Source of the DNA: Corynebacterium lactis RW2-5
Lineage (GTDB): Bacteria > Actinomycetota > Actinomycetes > Mycobacteriales > Mycobacteriaceae
Reading direction: 5' to 3'
Assembly: GCF_001274895.1 (NCBI RefSeq)
Contig: NZ_CP006841.1
Span: 496,001-560,000 of the forward strand
Length of the DNA: 64,000 nt
Numbering within the stretch: the first letter of the stretch is position 1; every line of letters starts with the position of its first letter. Positions 18,779 to 28,202 of this stretch are shown one piece after another. Made by a program: the position numbers and the translations under genes. Under the pieces are notes generated by a model. The model did not search any database. It was given only the letters and a program-made list of their open reading frames with translations, and had not been told where the DNA came from.

Positions 18779-20467
18779 GTGGCAAAAAATCAGCGTAAGC
18801 AGGGGCGTCGGGCGCCGAAAATCGCCGTCGGCGTTATCGTGGGCGTCTTCGTCCTCTTTGGCGTTTTTTTCGCCGTCGATTACGTCCTTAACAAGGGCCA
18901 TGTCCCCCGTGGCTCGACGGTAGCGGGCGTGGACATCAGTACGCTGAGTTCGAATCAGGCGGAGGCGAAGCTGGAGCAATCGCTGGGCGATATCGCAACG
19001 AGGAAGATTGATCTTCGTGCCGGGCAGCGCTTGGCCGTGGTCGACCCTGCATCCGCGGGGTTGAGCATCAACTGGGAGGAGACGGTTGCCCAGGCCGGGA
19101 AGCAGACGGCAAACCCAATCACTTGGGTGCGTAGTTTCTTTAGCAAGCATGAGCTGGATATCGTCAGCGACGTCGATCAGGGCAAGTTCAATGCCGAGGT
19201 TGACCGTCTTGCGGGAGAACTCAGCGTCGCCCCAGTGGACGGCGCGGTGTCGCTCAAGGATGGCCGTGTGGAGGAGTCCCGCCCCGTGATTGGCCAGTCC
19301 GTCGATAAGCAGGAGCTGGGGGAGGAACTGTCCAGCGAGTGGCTGAAGCCCGGCGGCATCGACATCACCCCGTCGGTGGCGGCCCCGGCGATTGGTGAGG
19401 AGCAGGTAAGGCAGATTGCGGACGGTGAGGCGAAGACCGCGGTATCCTCGCCGATTACGGCCAAGGGCCGCGATGGCATCAACGGCATCATCCCGGTTGA
19501 GCGCATGGGGGAAGTTGTAACTTTCGTGCGCGATGGCGAGAAGCTGCGTGCCGACGTCAACACGGACCGGGCTCGCGAGATTCTCAGTGAGGGACTTAGC
19601 GCCTCGGAGGTTGAGGTGCGCAATGCGCAGGTTAGCTTCGCGGGCGGGGACAAGGCAGTGAGCCCGTCGGTGGATGGCGTGGAGATCAATTGGGAGGACA
19701 CGCTTAAGGACTTCGCCCCGCGCGTCACAGGTGAGGAAGGGCGAGAGTTCGATGCCGTCTATAAGGACGTGCCGGCAACCTTCACCACTCAGCAGGCGGA
19801 GGCCGCGCGCTTCGACGATGTCGTGGGCGAGTTCACTACGGGTGGCTTCACCGCCGAGTCTGGAACGAACATTGCCCTGACTGCGCAGATGGTCAATGGT
19901 GCCTTCGTCGCGCCGGGCGAGACCTTCAGCTTGAATGGCTACACGGGTCCCCGCGGCACTGCTCAGGGGTTCGTCGAGTCGGGCATTATTCTCAACGGTC
20001 ACGCGGACAAGGCCGTCGGTGGCGGCATCAGCCAGTTTGCGACGACTCTCTACAACGCCGCGTACTTCGCGGGGATGGAGGACGTGGCCCACACCGCGCA
20101 CAGCTACTACATCTCCCGTTACCCGGCGGGCCGTGAAGCCACGGTCTTCGAGGGTGCAATCGACCTGCAGTTTAAGAACACCTCGGCGAACCCGGTCATC
20201 ATTGAGTCCTTCGTCGACGGTGGCCAGGTCACTGTCCGGCTCAAGGGAGTCAAGACTGTGGATGTTGAGTCCGTTAACGGCGGCCGCTGGAACTACACGT
20301 CGCCGCAGCCGATGAACCTCTCGGGGCCGACGTGCTCGCCGTCATCGGGCGCGCAGGGCTTTACGACGTCGGATACGCGGATTATCCGCGACCTCGCTGG
20401 AAACGAGATTTCGCGCCAGACCCAGACCACCGTGTACGACCCGCAGCCGATTGTGCGTTGCAGCTAA
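18779..20467 (+). CDS. VanW family protein with peptidoglycan-binding-like repeats
   Basis: The product (about 562 residues from GTG 18779) has a basic N-terminus, one membrane helix (about 15-37) and a long extracytoplasmic region. This holds repeated segments of the putative peptidoglycan-binding type found with VanW, then the VanW domain itself (about 355-480, with GGGISQFATTLYNA and HSYYISRYPAGREATV). I prefer GTG 18779 over an in-frame TTG at 18752 because TAAGG precedes it and the protein then starts MAKNQRKQG. VanW proteins are widespread in Gram-positives, and their biochemical role is still unclear. No neighbour shares its strand within 70 bp other than the acyltransferase before it and glmM after it. 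Confidence 0.85.
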   Translation: MAKNQRKQGRRAPKIAVGVIVGVFVLFGVFFAVDYVLNKGHVPRGSTVAGVDISTLSSNQAEAKLEQSLGDIATRKIDLRAGQRLAVVDPASAGLSINWEETVAQAGKQTANPITWVRSFFSKHELDIVSDVDQGKFNAEVDRLAGELSVAPVDGAVSLKDGRVEESRPVIGQSVDKQELGEELSSEWLKPGGIDITPSVAAPAIGEEQVRQIADGEAKTAVSSPITAKGRDGINGIIPVERMGEVVTFVRDGEKLRADVNTDRAREILSEGLSASEVEVRNAQVSFAGGDKAVSPSVDGVEINWEDTLKDFAPRVTGEEGREFDAVYKDVPATFTTQQAEAARFDDVVGEFTTGGFTAESGTNIALTAQMVNGAFVAPGETFSLNGYTGPRGTAQGFVESGIILNGHADKAVGGGISQFATTLYNAAYFAGMEDVAHTAHSYYISRYPAGREATVFEGAIDLQFKNTSANPVIIESFVDGGQVTVRLKGVKTVDVESVNGGRWNYTSPQPMNLSGPTCSPSSGAQGFTTSDTRIIRDLAGNEISRQTQTTVYDPQPIVRCS

Positions 20468-20539
20468 TCTCGATTGAGAGCGAAACCGGCTAGAGTGAAG
20501 CGGTAATTGAAAAGACCTTTAAGGAGTGGTCGAGAAACA

Positions 20540-21883
20540 ATGGCACGTCTTTTCGGAACTGACGGCGTCCGTGGACTGGCGAATAAGACGCTGACCGCGC
20601 CCCTGGCGATGAAGCTGGGCGCTGCTGCGGCGACGGTGCTGACGTCTGGCTCAAATCCCTCCGGGCGCCGGCCACTCGCTATCGTCGGGCGCGATCCCCG
20701 AGTTTCCGGCGAGATGCTGGCCGCGGCGTTGTCTGCGGGTATGGCCTCGCAGGGCGTTGACGTGCTCCGCGTCGGGGTACTGCCGACCCCCGCCGTCGCA
20801 TTCCTTACGGATGACTACGGTGCCGACATGGGCGTTATGATTTCGGCGTCTCACAACCCGATGCCCGATAACGGAATCAAGTTTTTCGCCGCAGGCGGCA
20901 CCAAGCTGGACGATGCGGTGGAGAAGGAGATTGAGCACGCTCTCCACAACCTGCAGGAGACCGGTCCGACCGGCACCGGCGTGGGGCGCGTTATTGAGGA
21001 GGCTCCGGACGGCCTCGACCGCTACCTCTTCCACCTCTCCCGCGCAGTTGGCGCCAAGCTGGATGGCATTCGTGTGGTCGTGGACTGCGCCAACGGCGCC
21101 GCATCGCAAGCCGCGCCCATGGCCTATGCGGCCGCGGGCGCTGACGTTGTCGCGATTCACAACAAGCCAAACTCTTACAACATCAACGATGGCTGCGGCT
21201 CTACCCACATCGATGTGCTCCGGGCTGCTGTGGTGGAGCACGGCGCGGACTTGGGGCTTGCTCACGACGGCGACGCCGACCGCTGCCTCGCGGTGGATTC
21301 CGAGGGCAACCTTATCGACGGTGACCAGATTATGGCTATCCTGGCGGTGTCGATGAAGGATGAGGGCCTGCTACACCACAACACGCTGGTGGCCACAGTA
21401 ATGAGCAACCTTGGCCTGAAGTTGGCTATGCAGCGCAACGGCATCACGCTGCGCACGACAAAGGTCGGCGACCGCTACGTCCTGGCGGACCTTAATGCCG
21501 GCGGTTATTCGCTGGGCGGCGAGCAGTCGGGGCACGTGGTGATTCCGGATCACGCGACCACCGGAGACGGCACGCTGACCGGCCTGTACCTGATGTCCCG
21601 GATGGCCCAGACCGGCAAGTCCCTGGCCGAGCTGGCCAGCGTGATGAAGGTGCTGCCGCAGACGCTGATCAACGTACCGGTATCCAATAAGGCGGTCATC
21701 ATGGACTCGCCGGAGGTCAAGGCTGCGATTGCCCGTGCGGAGGAGAAGCTGGGGGAGACTGGCCGCGTTCTGCTGCGCCCGTCCGGCACCGAGGAGCTCT
21801 TCCGAGTGATGGTCGAGGCTGCTGACGCTGAGTCCGCTCGCAAGATTGCGGGCGAGTTAGCTGCCGTGGTGGCATCCGTCTAA
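20540..21883 (+). CDS. glmM: Phosphoglucosamine mutase
   Basis: GlmM converts glucosamine-6-phosphate to glucosamine-1-phosphate on the way to UDP-GlcNAc and peptidoglycan. The 447-residue product starts [15 protein letters not shown]. It has the phosphoserine loop ISASHNP (Ser104 is the phosphorylated residue), the metal loop DGDADR, the sugar loop GEQSGH and the phosphate-binding [13 protein letters not shown] 20540 is the family start; AAGGAG lies 13 nt upstream, a rather long spacing. GlmS, the preceding enzyme, is encoded about 9 kb downstream, beyond an inserted mevalonate cluster. Confidence 0.96.
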   Translation: MARLFGTDGVRGLANKTLTAPLAMKLGAAAATVLTSGSNPSGRRPLAIVGRDPRVSGEMLAAALSAGMASQGVDVLRVGVLPTPAVAFLTDDYGADMGVMISASHNPMPDNGIKFFAAGGTKLDDAVEKEIEHALHNLQETGPTGTGVGRVIEEAPDGLDRYLFHLSRAVGAKLDGIRVVVDCANGAASQAAPMAYAAAGADVVAIHNKPNSYNINDGCGSTHIDVLRAAVVEHGADLGLAHDGDADRCLAVDSEGNLIDGDQIMAILAVSMKDEGLLHHNTLVATVMSNLGLKLAMQRNGITLRTTKVGDRYVLADLNAGGYSLGGEQSGHVVIPDHATTGDGTLTGLYLMSRMAQTGKSLAELASVMKVLPQTLINVPVSNKAVIMDSPEVKAAIARAEEKLGETGRVLLRPSGTEELFRVMVEAADAESARKIAGELAAVVASV

Positions 21884-21894
21884 AGTCAATAGTT

Positions 21895-22557
21895 GTGGCT
21901 ATGAACAACTCCCTAGAGAACATCCAGGCGCGTTTTGCCCCAGGCGAGGCCGATATTCAGGTCGAGGTCGTCGACACTGAGGGCCGGGTACTGGGTACGG
22001 TAGGCAAGCTTGAAGCTCATGTTCCCCCGGGAATCCTTCACCGTGCTTTCTCTCTCTTTCTCTTCGACCACGACGGCCGCATGCTCCTGCAGCGCCGCGC
22101 GAAGGCGAAGTACCATTCGCCGCTTCTGCTGACGAATGCCACCTGCTCCCACCCGCTTCCGGGAGAGCCCGTCGCCGATGCCGTCGAAAGGCGGGCGAAA
22201 GAGGAGCTGGGTGCGGATGTGTCCGACTTGGAGGAGATAGGCATCGTCACATACCGCGTTGACGACGATCGCACAGGCCTGTCGGAGCACGAGTACAACC
22301 ACGTCTACGCAGGGTATGTAGACACCGACAGCATTGACTTAAACCCTGACGAGGTCGACGAGATCGTCTACGTAACACCTGCCGAACTCGCCACTCGCCG
22401 CGCGAATGAGCCGATGACCCAGTGGTTCAATCACGTGTGGGGTGTGGGCGCTGAGAAGTTTTCTAAGTTCGGCTTCGATATCGAAGGCATCGCCGGGATT
22501 CATGGCCCGGAGGAAGCCGTTGCAGCGGCCCGTTCTGTCCAGACGGACGAAAGGTAG
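21895..22557 (+). CDS. idi: Isopentenyl-diphosphate delta-isomerase, type 1
   Basis: Interconverts IPP and DMAPP. The 220-residue product has the type-1 (Nudix-fold) signature: TNATCSHP with the catalytic Cys84, AVERRAKEELG as Nudix-like helix, and EHEYNHVY with the catalytic Glu. It begins 11 bp after the glmM stop and is followed at 11 bp by mevalonate kinase, so it appears to lead the mevalonate operon. No Shine-Dalgarno is visible; the start may be GTG 21895 or ATG 21901. The well-known Streptomyces mevalonate cluster uses a type-2 isomerase instead. Confidence 0.93.
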   Translation: MAMNNSLENIQARFAPGEADIQVEVVDTEGRVLGTVGKLEAHVPPGILHRAFSLFLFDHDGRMLLQRRAKAKYHSPLLLTNATCSHPLPGEPVADAVERRAKEELGADVSDLEEIGIVTYRVDDDRTGLSEHEYNHVYAGYVDTDSIDLNPDEVDEIVYVTPAELATRRANEPMTQWFNHVWGVGAEKFSKFGFDIEGIAGIHGPEEAVAAARSVQTDER

Positions 22558-22568
22558 TTTTTAAAACC

Positions 22569-23564
22569 GTGACCAGCGTAGATGATACGGAGGATATGGC
22601 TACCGGGGAGTTTTACGCACTCGCAAATGAGCAGGGCGCGGCCTTCGGAGAAGCCCATGCCAAGTCCATTCTGATGGGCGAGCACTCGGTGGTGTATGGC
22701 CAGCCTGCCATCGCTCTGCCGGTGACTTCCCTGCGCACGATGGCGTGGATCGACCGGGTCGAGGATTCACCGGTCCTATTTTCCATGGACGGCGAGGTCA
22801 TTAGCATCGATGAGCTGCCAAATCGGTTTGCCTCGATTGCGGCGGCCACGCGTGCTGCTCTCCGCAAGTTCGGCCTGCCTGAGCAGGATTTGCTGATTCG
22901 CCTACGCTCGGGAATTCCGCCGGCCGCCGGACTCGGAGGTTCCGCCGCGGTGGCTCACGCGGTCATCGACGCTGTCCGCGACCTAGCTGATGGCGCCCTG
23001 ACCGAGGCCGAGCGTTTCGAGCTAGTGCAGGAGGCCGAGCGCGTTGCTCACGGCAACCCGTCCGGGCTCGACGCCACGGCCACCCGCGCGGCCGGTCCCG
23101 TGTACTTCCAGCGTGGGAAGTTCCATCCGCTGCGGGTCGGCAAGAAGATGTGGCTGGTCATCGGAGATACTGGCGTGCGCGGTTCCACGTCCATCGCCGT
23201 GGCGCGTGTGCGAGGATTCGTCGATTCCCACCGAGTCCGCGGGCAGCAGCTGCTCGACGATTTGGGTGATCTTACCGACGCCGCTGTACGGCACCTGGCC
23301 AAGGGCGATATCACGCGCCTTGGGCAACGTATGAATGCTGCGCAGTCCGCCCTCGATGAGCTGGGTGTCGGGCATGAGACCATCAGCGATTTGGTGACCG
23401 CGGCTCGCCTAGCGGGAGCCTCGGGCGCGAAGTTGACCGGCGCCGGCTGCGGTGGTTGTGTCATCGCTCTTGCCGATTCCGTCGATCACGCCGATCTCAT
23501 CGCGCACGCGATGATGGGCGCGAATGCAGTTGCTACCTGGACCGTGGAGGTTAATCCGTCGTGA
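22569..23564 (+). CDS. mvk: Mevalonate kinase
   Basis: Phosphorylates mevalonate at C5 with ATP. The 331-residue GHMP-family product has motif 1 (KSILMGEHSVVYGQPAIA), the ATP loop (PPAAGLGGSAAVAHAV) and motif 3 (GAKLTGAGCGGC). The GTG start lacks an evident ribosome site. Its stop overlaps the mvaD start (GTGA), so the two are probably translationally coupled. It is the first dedicated step here after HMG-CoA reductase, which is encoded in the same cluster. Confidence 0.94.
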   Translation: MTSVDDTEDMATGEFYALANEQGAAFGEAHAKSILMGEHSVVYGQPAIALPVTSLRTMAWIDRVEDSPVLFSMDGEVISIDELPNRFASIAAATRAALRKFGLPEQDLLIRLRSGIPPAAGLGGSAAVAHAVIDAVRDLADGALTEAERFELVQEAERVAHGNPSGLDATATRAAGPVYFQRGKFHPLRVGKKMWLVIGDTGVRGSTSIAVARVRGFVDSHRVRGQQLLDDLGDLTDAAVRHLAKGDITRLGQRMNAAQSALDELGVGHETISDLVTAARLAGASGAKLTGAGCGGCVIALADSVDHADLIAHAMMGANAVATWTVEVNPS

Positions 23565-24538
23565 GTGTTAGTGCTACCGCCGTTGCGCATCCGAACATTG
23601 CCCTGATCAAGTATTGGGGCAAGCGGGACGAGGCTATGCAGCTGCCCGCCACTGGCAGCCTGTCCCTGACACTGGGAATCGCTCCGACGACTACCACCGT
23701 CACTCTTTCCGACGACCCCAAGGTCGCCGCCGACCTCGGCACGCTCAACGGGGAGGAGATGCGCGGCAAGGACCTGGCCCGAGTCCAGAAGTTCTTGGAC
23801 CTCGTTCGCGAGCGCGCAGGCAGCCAGGCCTACGCTCAGGTCGACAGCGTCAACGAGATTCCGACGGGCGCGGGGCTGGCCTCCTCGGCATCCGGTTTCG
23901 CCGCGTTGACCTTGGCTGCGGCGAAGGCCTTCGGTTTGGATTATTCGAAGGCCGAGTTGTCGGCGCTGGCGCGGAGGGGATCCGGCTCGGCGAGCCGCTC
24001 CATCTTCGGTGGCCTCGTGGAGTGGCTGCCGGGGCACGACGACGCCTCCAGCCACGCGGTGGAGCTGGACAACCCCGGGCTGGAATTGAGCCTTGTTGTT
24101 GCGGTGCTCTCGCCCGGTCGCAAGAAGATTGACAGTCGCGCCGCTATGCGCCAGACGGTGGCGACATCCCCGTTCTTCTCTGCGTGGGTAGAGCAGGTAC
24201 CCCGCGACATTGAGGAGATGAAGGCCGCTATTGCCGCAGCCGATTTCACGGCGGTGGGATCGCTGGCGGAGGCCAACGCGATGCGAATGCACGCGACAAT
24301 GCTGGGGGCGCTGCCACCGGTGCGCTACTGGAACTCCGACTCGGTCGCCGCGCTGGATCTTGTTGCTAGCCTGCGCGAGGAGGGCACAGAATGCTACGCG
24401 ACGATGGATGCGGGCCCGAATGTAAAAGTGATCTGCCGCAGCGGTGACGCCGAGGCGATTGCTTGTCGTTTCCGTTCGGAGTTCGACGGCATCGATGTGC
24501 TGGTCTCTGGCTCGGGGCCGGGCGCGTACCTGATGTAA
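23561..24538 (+). CDS. mvaD: Diphosphomevalonate decarboxylase
   Basis: ATP-dependent decarboxylation of mevalonate diphosphate gives IPP. The 325-residue GHMP product carries HPNIALIKYWGKRD near the N-terminus (the hallmark of this enzyme), the loop PTGAGLASSASGFAAL and the C-terminal SGSGPGAYL. The family's catalytic Asp lies in the C-terminal MDAGPNVK motif. Four-base overlap with mvk, 10 bp to pmk. Confidence 0.95.
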   Translation: MSVSATAVAHPNIALIKYWGKRDEAMQLPATGSLSLTLGIAPTTTTVTLSDDPKVAADLGTLNGEEMRGKDLARVQKFLDLVRERAGSQAYAQVDSVNEIPTGAGLASSASGFAALTLAAAKAFGLDYSKAELSALARRGSGSASRSIFGGLVEWLPGHDDASSHAVELDNPGLELSLVVAVLSPGRKKIDSRAAMRQTVATSPFFSAWVEQVPRDIEEMKAAIAAADFTAVGSLAEANAMRMHATMLGALPPVRYWNSDSVAALDLVASLREEGTECYATMDAGPNVKVICRSGDAEAIACRFRSEFDGIDVLVSGSGPGAYLM

Positions 24539-24548
24539 AGGAAGCGAA

Positions 24549-25682
24549 GTGACCAGTATCGGCCGCGGGTGCGGCAAGCTGTATCTGACCGGAGAGTTCG
24601 CGGTTATGTCCACATTGGGTGCAGCTGTAATCGCAGGCGTAAACCGCTACGTATCCGCAACGGCCACGCTGGTCTCCACGGATTCGGATGAGACAACCGG
24701 CATCGTGCACTCGGCGTACTACGACGAGCAGGGCAGGCGTCTGTCCGGCGGAGTCCTGGAGGGAGAGCAGGACATAGTCGCGCACGCGATTTCGCTGGTC
24801 TATCGCCTTGGCGTCCAGCGTGGGGCCCGGTGGGCCCGGTACGCCGTGGATATCGACATCGTTTCGGGGCTAGACGATAAGGCGAGTGGCCAGAAGTTCG
24901 GGCTCGGCTCCTCCGGCGCTGTTGCTGTTGCGGTTGTACGAGCTGTAGCCAGCGAGATTGGTCTTGCTCTGAGCGACCTCGAGGTGTTCAAGTTAGCTTT
25001 CTTGGCCACGATTGCATCGGGCGCGGCCGGCTCGGGCGGTGATATCGCCTGCTCGAGTCACGGGGGAGTGGTGTTCTACCGACGCCCCGAGCCTGATGCT
25101 CTGGTCGAGTTATCGGCTCTGGCCGCCACCGACCCTGCCGGTGCGCTAGCGAGAAAGTGGCCGAACCTGCAGATTGAGTCCAGGGCGGACTTATCCGAGC
25201 TCTCCCTGCTGGTCGGGTGGACTGGAACCCCGGTGAAGACCGATTCGCAGCTGGCCAAAGCGGGGCCGGTGGACGAGGTTCGCACCGCTGACGGTGGGCG
25301 ATTTGTGACCGCGGTGGCGTCGTTAAGTGAGAAGCTCTGGCGCGGCCTGGCCGAGCACGACCGGGTGGCATGCATGGAGGCGCTGTGGGAAAACCGCAGG
25401 CTGCTGCAGGACTACGAGAGTCAGCGGGGCGTGTGCATTGAGACGGATCGCCTCGAGCGGCTGGCTGATATCGCGAATGCGCACGGTGCGGCGGGCAAGA
25501 GTAGCGGCTCGGGCGGGGGAGACTGCGGAATCGCGGTGCTGCCGTCAGGTGGCGACGCCCAGACGATTCTTCGTCAATGGGCCTCGGCGGGGATTAGGCC
25601 ACTCGACCTCGAACTGGCCGTAGACTTTAAGACGCAAGTTTTTAACAAGCAGAACAGCAGAATTACAAGAAAGGGCCTCTAG
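24549..25682 (+). CDS. pmk: Phosphomevalonate kinase
   Basis: Converts 5-phosphomevalonate to the diphosphate. The 377-residue product is a GHMP kinase of the PMK type, with GKLYLTGEFAVM at the N-terminus, FGLGSSGAVAVAVV as ATP loop and KSSGSGGGDCGIAV as motif 3. The GTG start follows AAAGGAAG. It sits between mvaD and HMG-CoA reductase, the order known from the Streptomyces sp. CL190 mevalonate cluster, apart from the isomerase. Confidence 0.93.
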   Translation: MTSIGRGCGKLYLTGEFAVMSTLGAAVIAGVNRYVSATATLVSTDSDETTGIVHSAYYDEQGRRLSGGVLEGEQDIVAHAISLVYRLGVQRGARWARYAVDIDIVSGLDDKASGQKFGLGSSGAVAVAVVRAVASEIGLALSDLEVFKLAFLATIASGAAGSGGDIACSSHGGVVFYRRPEPDALVELSALAATDPAGALARKWPNLQIESRADLSELSLLVGWTGTPVKTDSQLAKAGPVDEVRTADGGRFVTAVASLSEKLWRGLAEHDRVACMEALWENRRLLQDYESQRGVCIETDRLERLADIANAHGAAGKSSGSGGGDCGIAVLPSGGDAQTILRQWASAGIRPLDLELAVDFKTQVFNKQNSRITRKGL

Positions 25683-25687
25683 ACACC

Positions 25688-26740
25688 ATGGCTCACGATG
25701 TGGAATACGCTCAGGTACCGCTCAGTTGGATTGGCCCGGTGCGCATCAGCGGCAACGTCATGAACGATGAGGTCAAGATTCCTCTGGCGACCTACGAGAC
25801 TCCGCTGTGGCCGTCGTGTGGCCGTGGTGCGAAGGTCTCCCGCATGATTGAAGGCGGCATCACCTGCACCTTCGTCAGTGAAAAGATGACTCGTTCGGTG
25901 ATTTTCACGCTTGATTCAGCGGCCGATGCGGTAATTGCGCGCGATAACATCATCGCCCGGACCGACGAGCTGAAGAAGGTTGTGGAGTCCTCCTCGCGGT
26001 TTGCGAAGCTGGTCGACATCCACTTCCAGATTGCCTCGCGACTGCTGTTCGTCCGCTTCGATTTCTTCTCCGGTGACGCTTCCGGCCACAATATGGCGAC
26101 CCTGGCATCCGAGCGCCTGATGGCCTACCTGATGGAACAGATGCCGGAGCTGGGCTACGGCTCCATCTCGGGCAACTACTGCACAGACAAGAAGACCTCC
26201 GCAGTCAACGGCATCCTGGGGCGTGGCAAGTGCATGATTGCCGAGGCCGTCATCCCCGAGCCGGTCGTCCGCGAGCGCCTGCGCACCACCGCCAAGCGCC
26301 TGGCGGAGCTCAACGAGCGCAAGAATCTCGTCGGCTCGATCATGGCGGGCTCCCTGCGCAGCGGAAACGCTCACTACGCCAACATGCTGCTGGGCTTCTA
26401 CCTGGCCACTGGGCAAGACGCCGCCAATATCGTGGAAGGCTCGCAGGGGCTCACCCAGGTCGAGGCGCTTGACGACGGTTCGGTGCGGTTCACCTGTACC
26501 CTTCCGCACCTCATCGTGGGATCGGTGGGTAACGGCAAAGGGCTCGACTTTGTCGAGAAGAACCTCACTGCACTGGGATGCAAGGAAGATCGCGAGCCCG
26601 GAGAAAATGCGCGTCGACTGGCCGCCTGTTGTGCGGCGATTGTATGGTGCGGCGAGCTGTCCTTGTTGGCTGCGCAGACGAACCCGGGTGAGCTGATGGA
26701 GGCGCACGTCGCCATCGAACGCGCGAGCAAGAGCGAGTGA
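25688..26740 (+). CDS. 3-Hydroxy-3-methylglutaryl-CoA reductase (short bacterial form)
   Basis: Makes mevalonate from HMG-CoA with NAD(P)H. The 350-residue product is soluble, without the membrane domain of eukaryotic enzymes. The catalytic set is visible: Glu37 (in ATYETPL), Lys168/169 (in TDKKTSAVN), Asp244 (in ATGQDAAN) and His340 (in GELMEAHV). The DKK and GQD contexts resemble class I enzymes and the similarly sized Streptomyces CL190 reductase. Several positions around the motifs are divergent (ETP for EGC, MAGS near the Asn-Ala-His), so kinetics could differ. It begins 5 bp after pmk. A 161-bp gap with CTAG repeats follows before the synthase gene. Confidence 0.9.
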   Translation: MAHDVEYAQVPLSWIGPVRISGNVMNDEVKIPLATYETPLWPSCGRGAKVSRMIEGGITCTFVSEKMTRSVIFTLDSAADAVIARDNIIARTDELKKVVESSSRFAKLVDIHFQIASRLLFVRFDFFSGDASGHNMATLASERLMAYLMEQMPELGYGSISGNYCTDKKTSAVNGILGRGKCMIAEAVIPEPVVRERLRTTAKRLAELNERKNLVGSIMAGSLRSGNAHYANMLLGFYLATGQDAANIVEGSQGLTQVEALDDGSVRFTCTLPHLIVGSVGNGKGLDFVEKNLTALGCKEDREPGENARRLAACCAAIVWCGELSLLAAQTNPGELMEAHVAIERASKSE

Positions 26741-26783
26741 GACCGAATAAGAGCTAAGCCAAATCTCAGGTCCTCGCGCTAGT

Positions 26784-26818
26784 TTCTAGCTAGGTTCTAG
26801 TTAAGTTCTAGCTAGGTT
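26784..26818. repeat. Tandem 22-bp-spaced repeat upstream of HMG-CoA synthase
   Basis: TTCTAGCTAGGTT occurs twice (26784-26796 and 26806-26818), start to start 22 bp apart, about two helix turns. The surrounding 37 bp (26779-26815) hold six CTAG tetranucleotides, a word normally scarce in bacterial DNA. The arrangement suggests a cooperative operator for the synthase gene that begins at 26902. Confidence 0.6.
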
Positions 26819-26901
26819 TAGAGACAAACGTACTTTGTCTCGGACATCTCCCATATTGGCTCGGTAAAGAGTCCCGTAACGGCAGTGAAAGCACGGTTTT
26901 A

Positions 26902-28092
26902 ATGACAACTAATAACGTGACCTCGGTCGGAATCGACGACATCGCATTCGCGACCGGTTCCTACCGCATCGACTTGGCTGATATCGCACCCAGGCTTGGA
27001 GCGGATCCGGCGAAGTACCACAAGGGTCTCGGGCAGGAGCGCTCCAGCGTCGTCGCCTCGGATGAAGATCCGGTGACCATGGCGGCCGCAGCGGTGAAGA
27101 AGATTGTTGATCGTTCCGGGGTCGAGGGAGTGCGTACCATCATGTTCGCCACCGAGACCGGGATCGACCAGTCGAAGGCGGCAGCAGTCTACGTCCACGA
27201 GCTGGTTGGGCTTTCGCCCCAGACTCGGTCTGTCGAACTGAAGCAGGCCTGCTACTCGGGTACTGCTGCGCTCCAGTTCGCCTGCGCGCTGGTTGCTCGC
27301 AACCCGGAGGAAAAGGTCATCGTGGTCGCGTCCGATATCGCGCGCTATGATTTGGATTCCGCGGCCGAGCCGACCCAGGGCGCCGGTGCCGTCGCCATGC
27401 TGGTGACCGCGAACCCGCGCGTGCTGGCTATTGACGCGGCTAACGGCGTTTTTACTCGCGAGGTCATGGATTTCTGGCGGCCGAATCACCGTAGCCAAGC
27501 TTTGGTGGAGGGCAAGCTGTCCATCAGCGCTTATATCGATGCCGTTCAGGGGGCATACGAGGACTACCGCGCCCATGGCGGTGTTGACTTCAGCGAAATC
27601 GATTACTTCAGCTACCACCAGCCGTTCACCAAGATGGCGTACAAGGCGCACCGCCAGCTCAGCGCTAACAACGGTGTCGCGCTGACTCCGGATCTGGAGG
27701 CCGAGCAGCTTGGCCCGACGACGGTCTACAACCGCATCATCGGTAACTCCTACACGGCGTCGGCCTACTTCGGTCTTCTCGGCCTGCTGGATACCGAGAA
27801 GGGCCTGGCCGGCAAGAAGGTCGCCATCGCCTCCTACGGCTCGGGCTCGGTGGCTGAATTCCTGACCGGCACGGTTGTCGAAGGCTACGAGTCGCAGCTG
27901 CGCGCGGAGGACAACGCCGCGGAGCTCGACGCTCGTATCCAACTCGACGATCCGACCTACTACAAGCTGGCCCAGGTCAAGCACACCGATCCGGGCGAAT
28001 ACTCGAACGTCGGCGAAGGGGCCATGCTCGGTACCGGCCCGTTTAGCTGGACCGGAGTCGAGGGGCACAAGCGCATTTACCGCGCCCGTTAG
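26902..28092 (+). CDS. Hydroxymethylglutaryl-CoA synthase
   Basis: Condenses acetyl-CoA with acetoacetyl-CoA to HMG-CoA, the entry to the mevalonate pathway. The 396-residue product has the three catalytic residues in their bacterial contexts: Glu85 (ATETGIDQSK), Cys117 (KQACYSGTAAL) and His239 (YHQPFTKMAYKAH). It is separated from the reductase gene by 161 bp with its own repeat-rich upstream region, so it may have an independent promoter. No Shine-Dalgarno is seen before the ATG. No thiolase gene for acetoacetyl-CoA lies in the window. Confidence 0.95.
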   Translation: MTTNNVTSVGIDDIAFATGSYRIDLADIAPRLGADPAKYHKGLGQERSSVVASDEDPVTMAAAAVKKIVDRSGVEGVRTIMFATETGIDQSKAAAVYVHELVGLSPQTRSVELKQACYSGTAALQFACALVARNPEEKVIVVASDIARYDLDSAAEPTQGAGAVAMLVTANPRVLAIDAANGVFTREVMDFWRPNHRSQALVEGKLSISAYIDAVQGAYEDYRAHGGVDFSEIDYFSYHQPFTKMAYKAHRQLSANNGVALTPDLEAEQLGPTTVYNRIIGNSYTASAYFGLLGLLDTEKGLAGKKVAIASYGSGSVAEFLTGTVVEGYESQLRAEDNAAELDARIQLDDPTYYKLAQVKHTDPGEYSNVGEGAMLGTGPFSWTGVEGHKRIYRAR

Positions 28093-28097
28093 CGTAT

Positions 28098-28113
28098 CCC
28101 GGGTGCACCCGGG
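28098..28113. promoter_or_regulatory. Perfect 16-bp palindrome after HMG-CoA synthase
   Basis: CCCGGGTGCACCCGGG is perfectly self-complementary and starts 6 bp after the synthase stop. There is no T-run, so it is not a typical intrinsic terminator. It could be a protein-binding site or a pause or stability hairpin. Confidence 0.45.
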
Positions 28114-28143
28114 CATTGCCCTGCTCTGACGGAAATGGAACCG

Positions 28144-28200
28144 AATCCCCTTTCCTCGCGCCTAAGAATAGTGACAACTATTTCGCGGGGGAAGGGGATT
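28144..28200 (+). promoter_or_regulatory. Hairpin sequestering the ribosome site of the 28-30 kb cassette
   Basis: Bases 28144-28160 pair with 28184-28200 over 17 bp (two G-U pairs in RNA), and an inner perfect stem AATAGT/ACTATT (28167-28172 with 28177-28182) caps it with a GACA loop. The right arm contains the GGGGGAAGGGGA ribosome site for the GTG at 28203, so folding would hide it. No T-tract follows. Confidence 0.6.
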
Positions 28201-28202
28201 TC

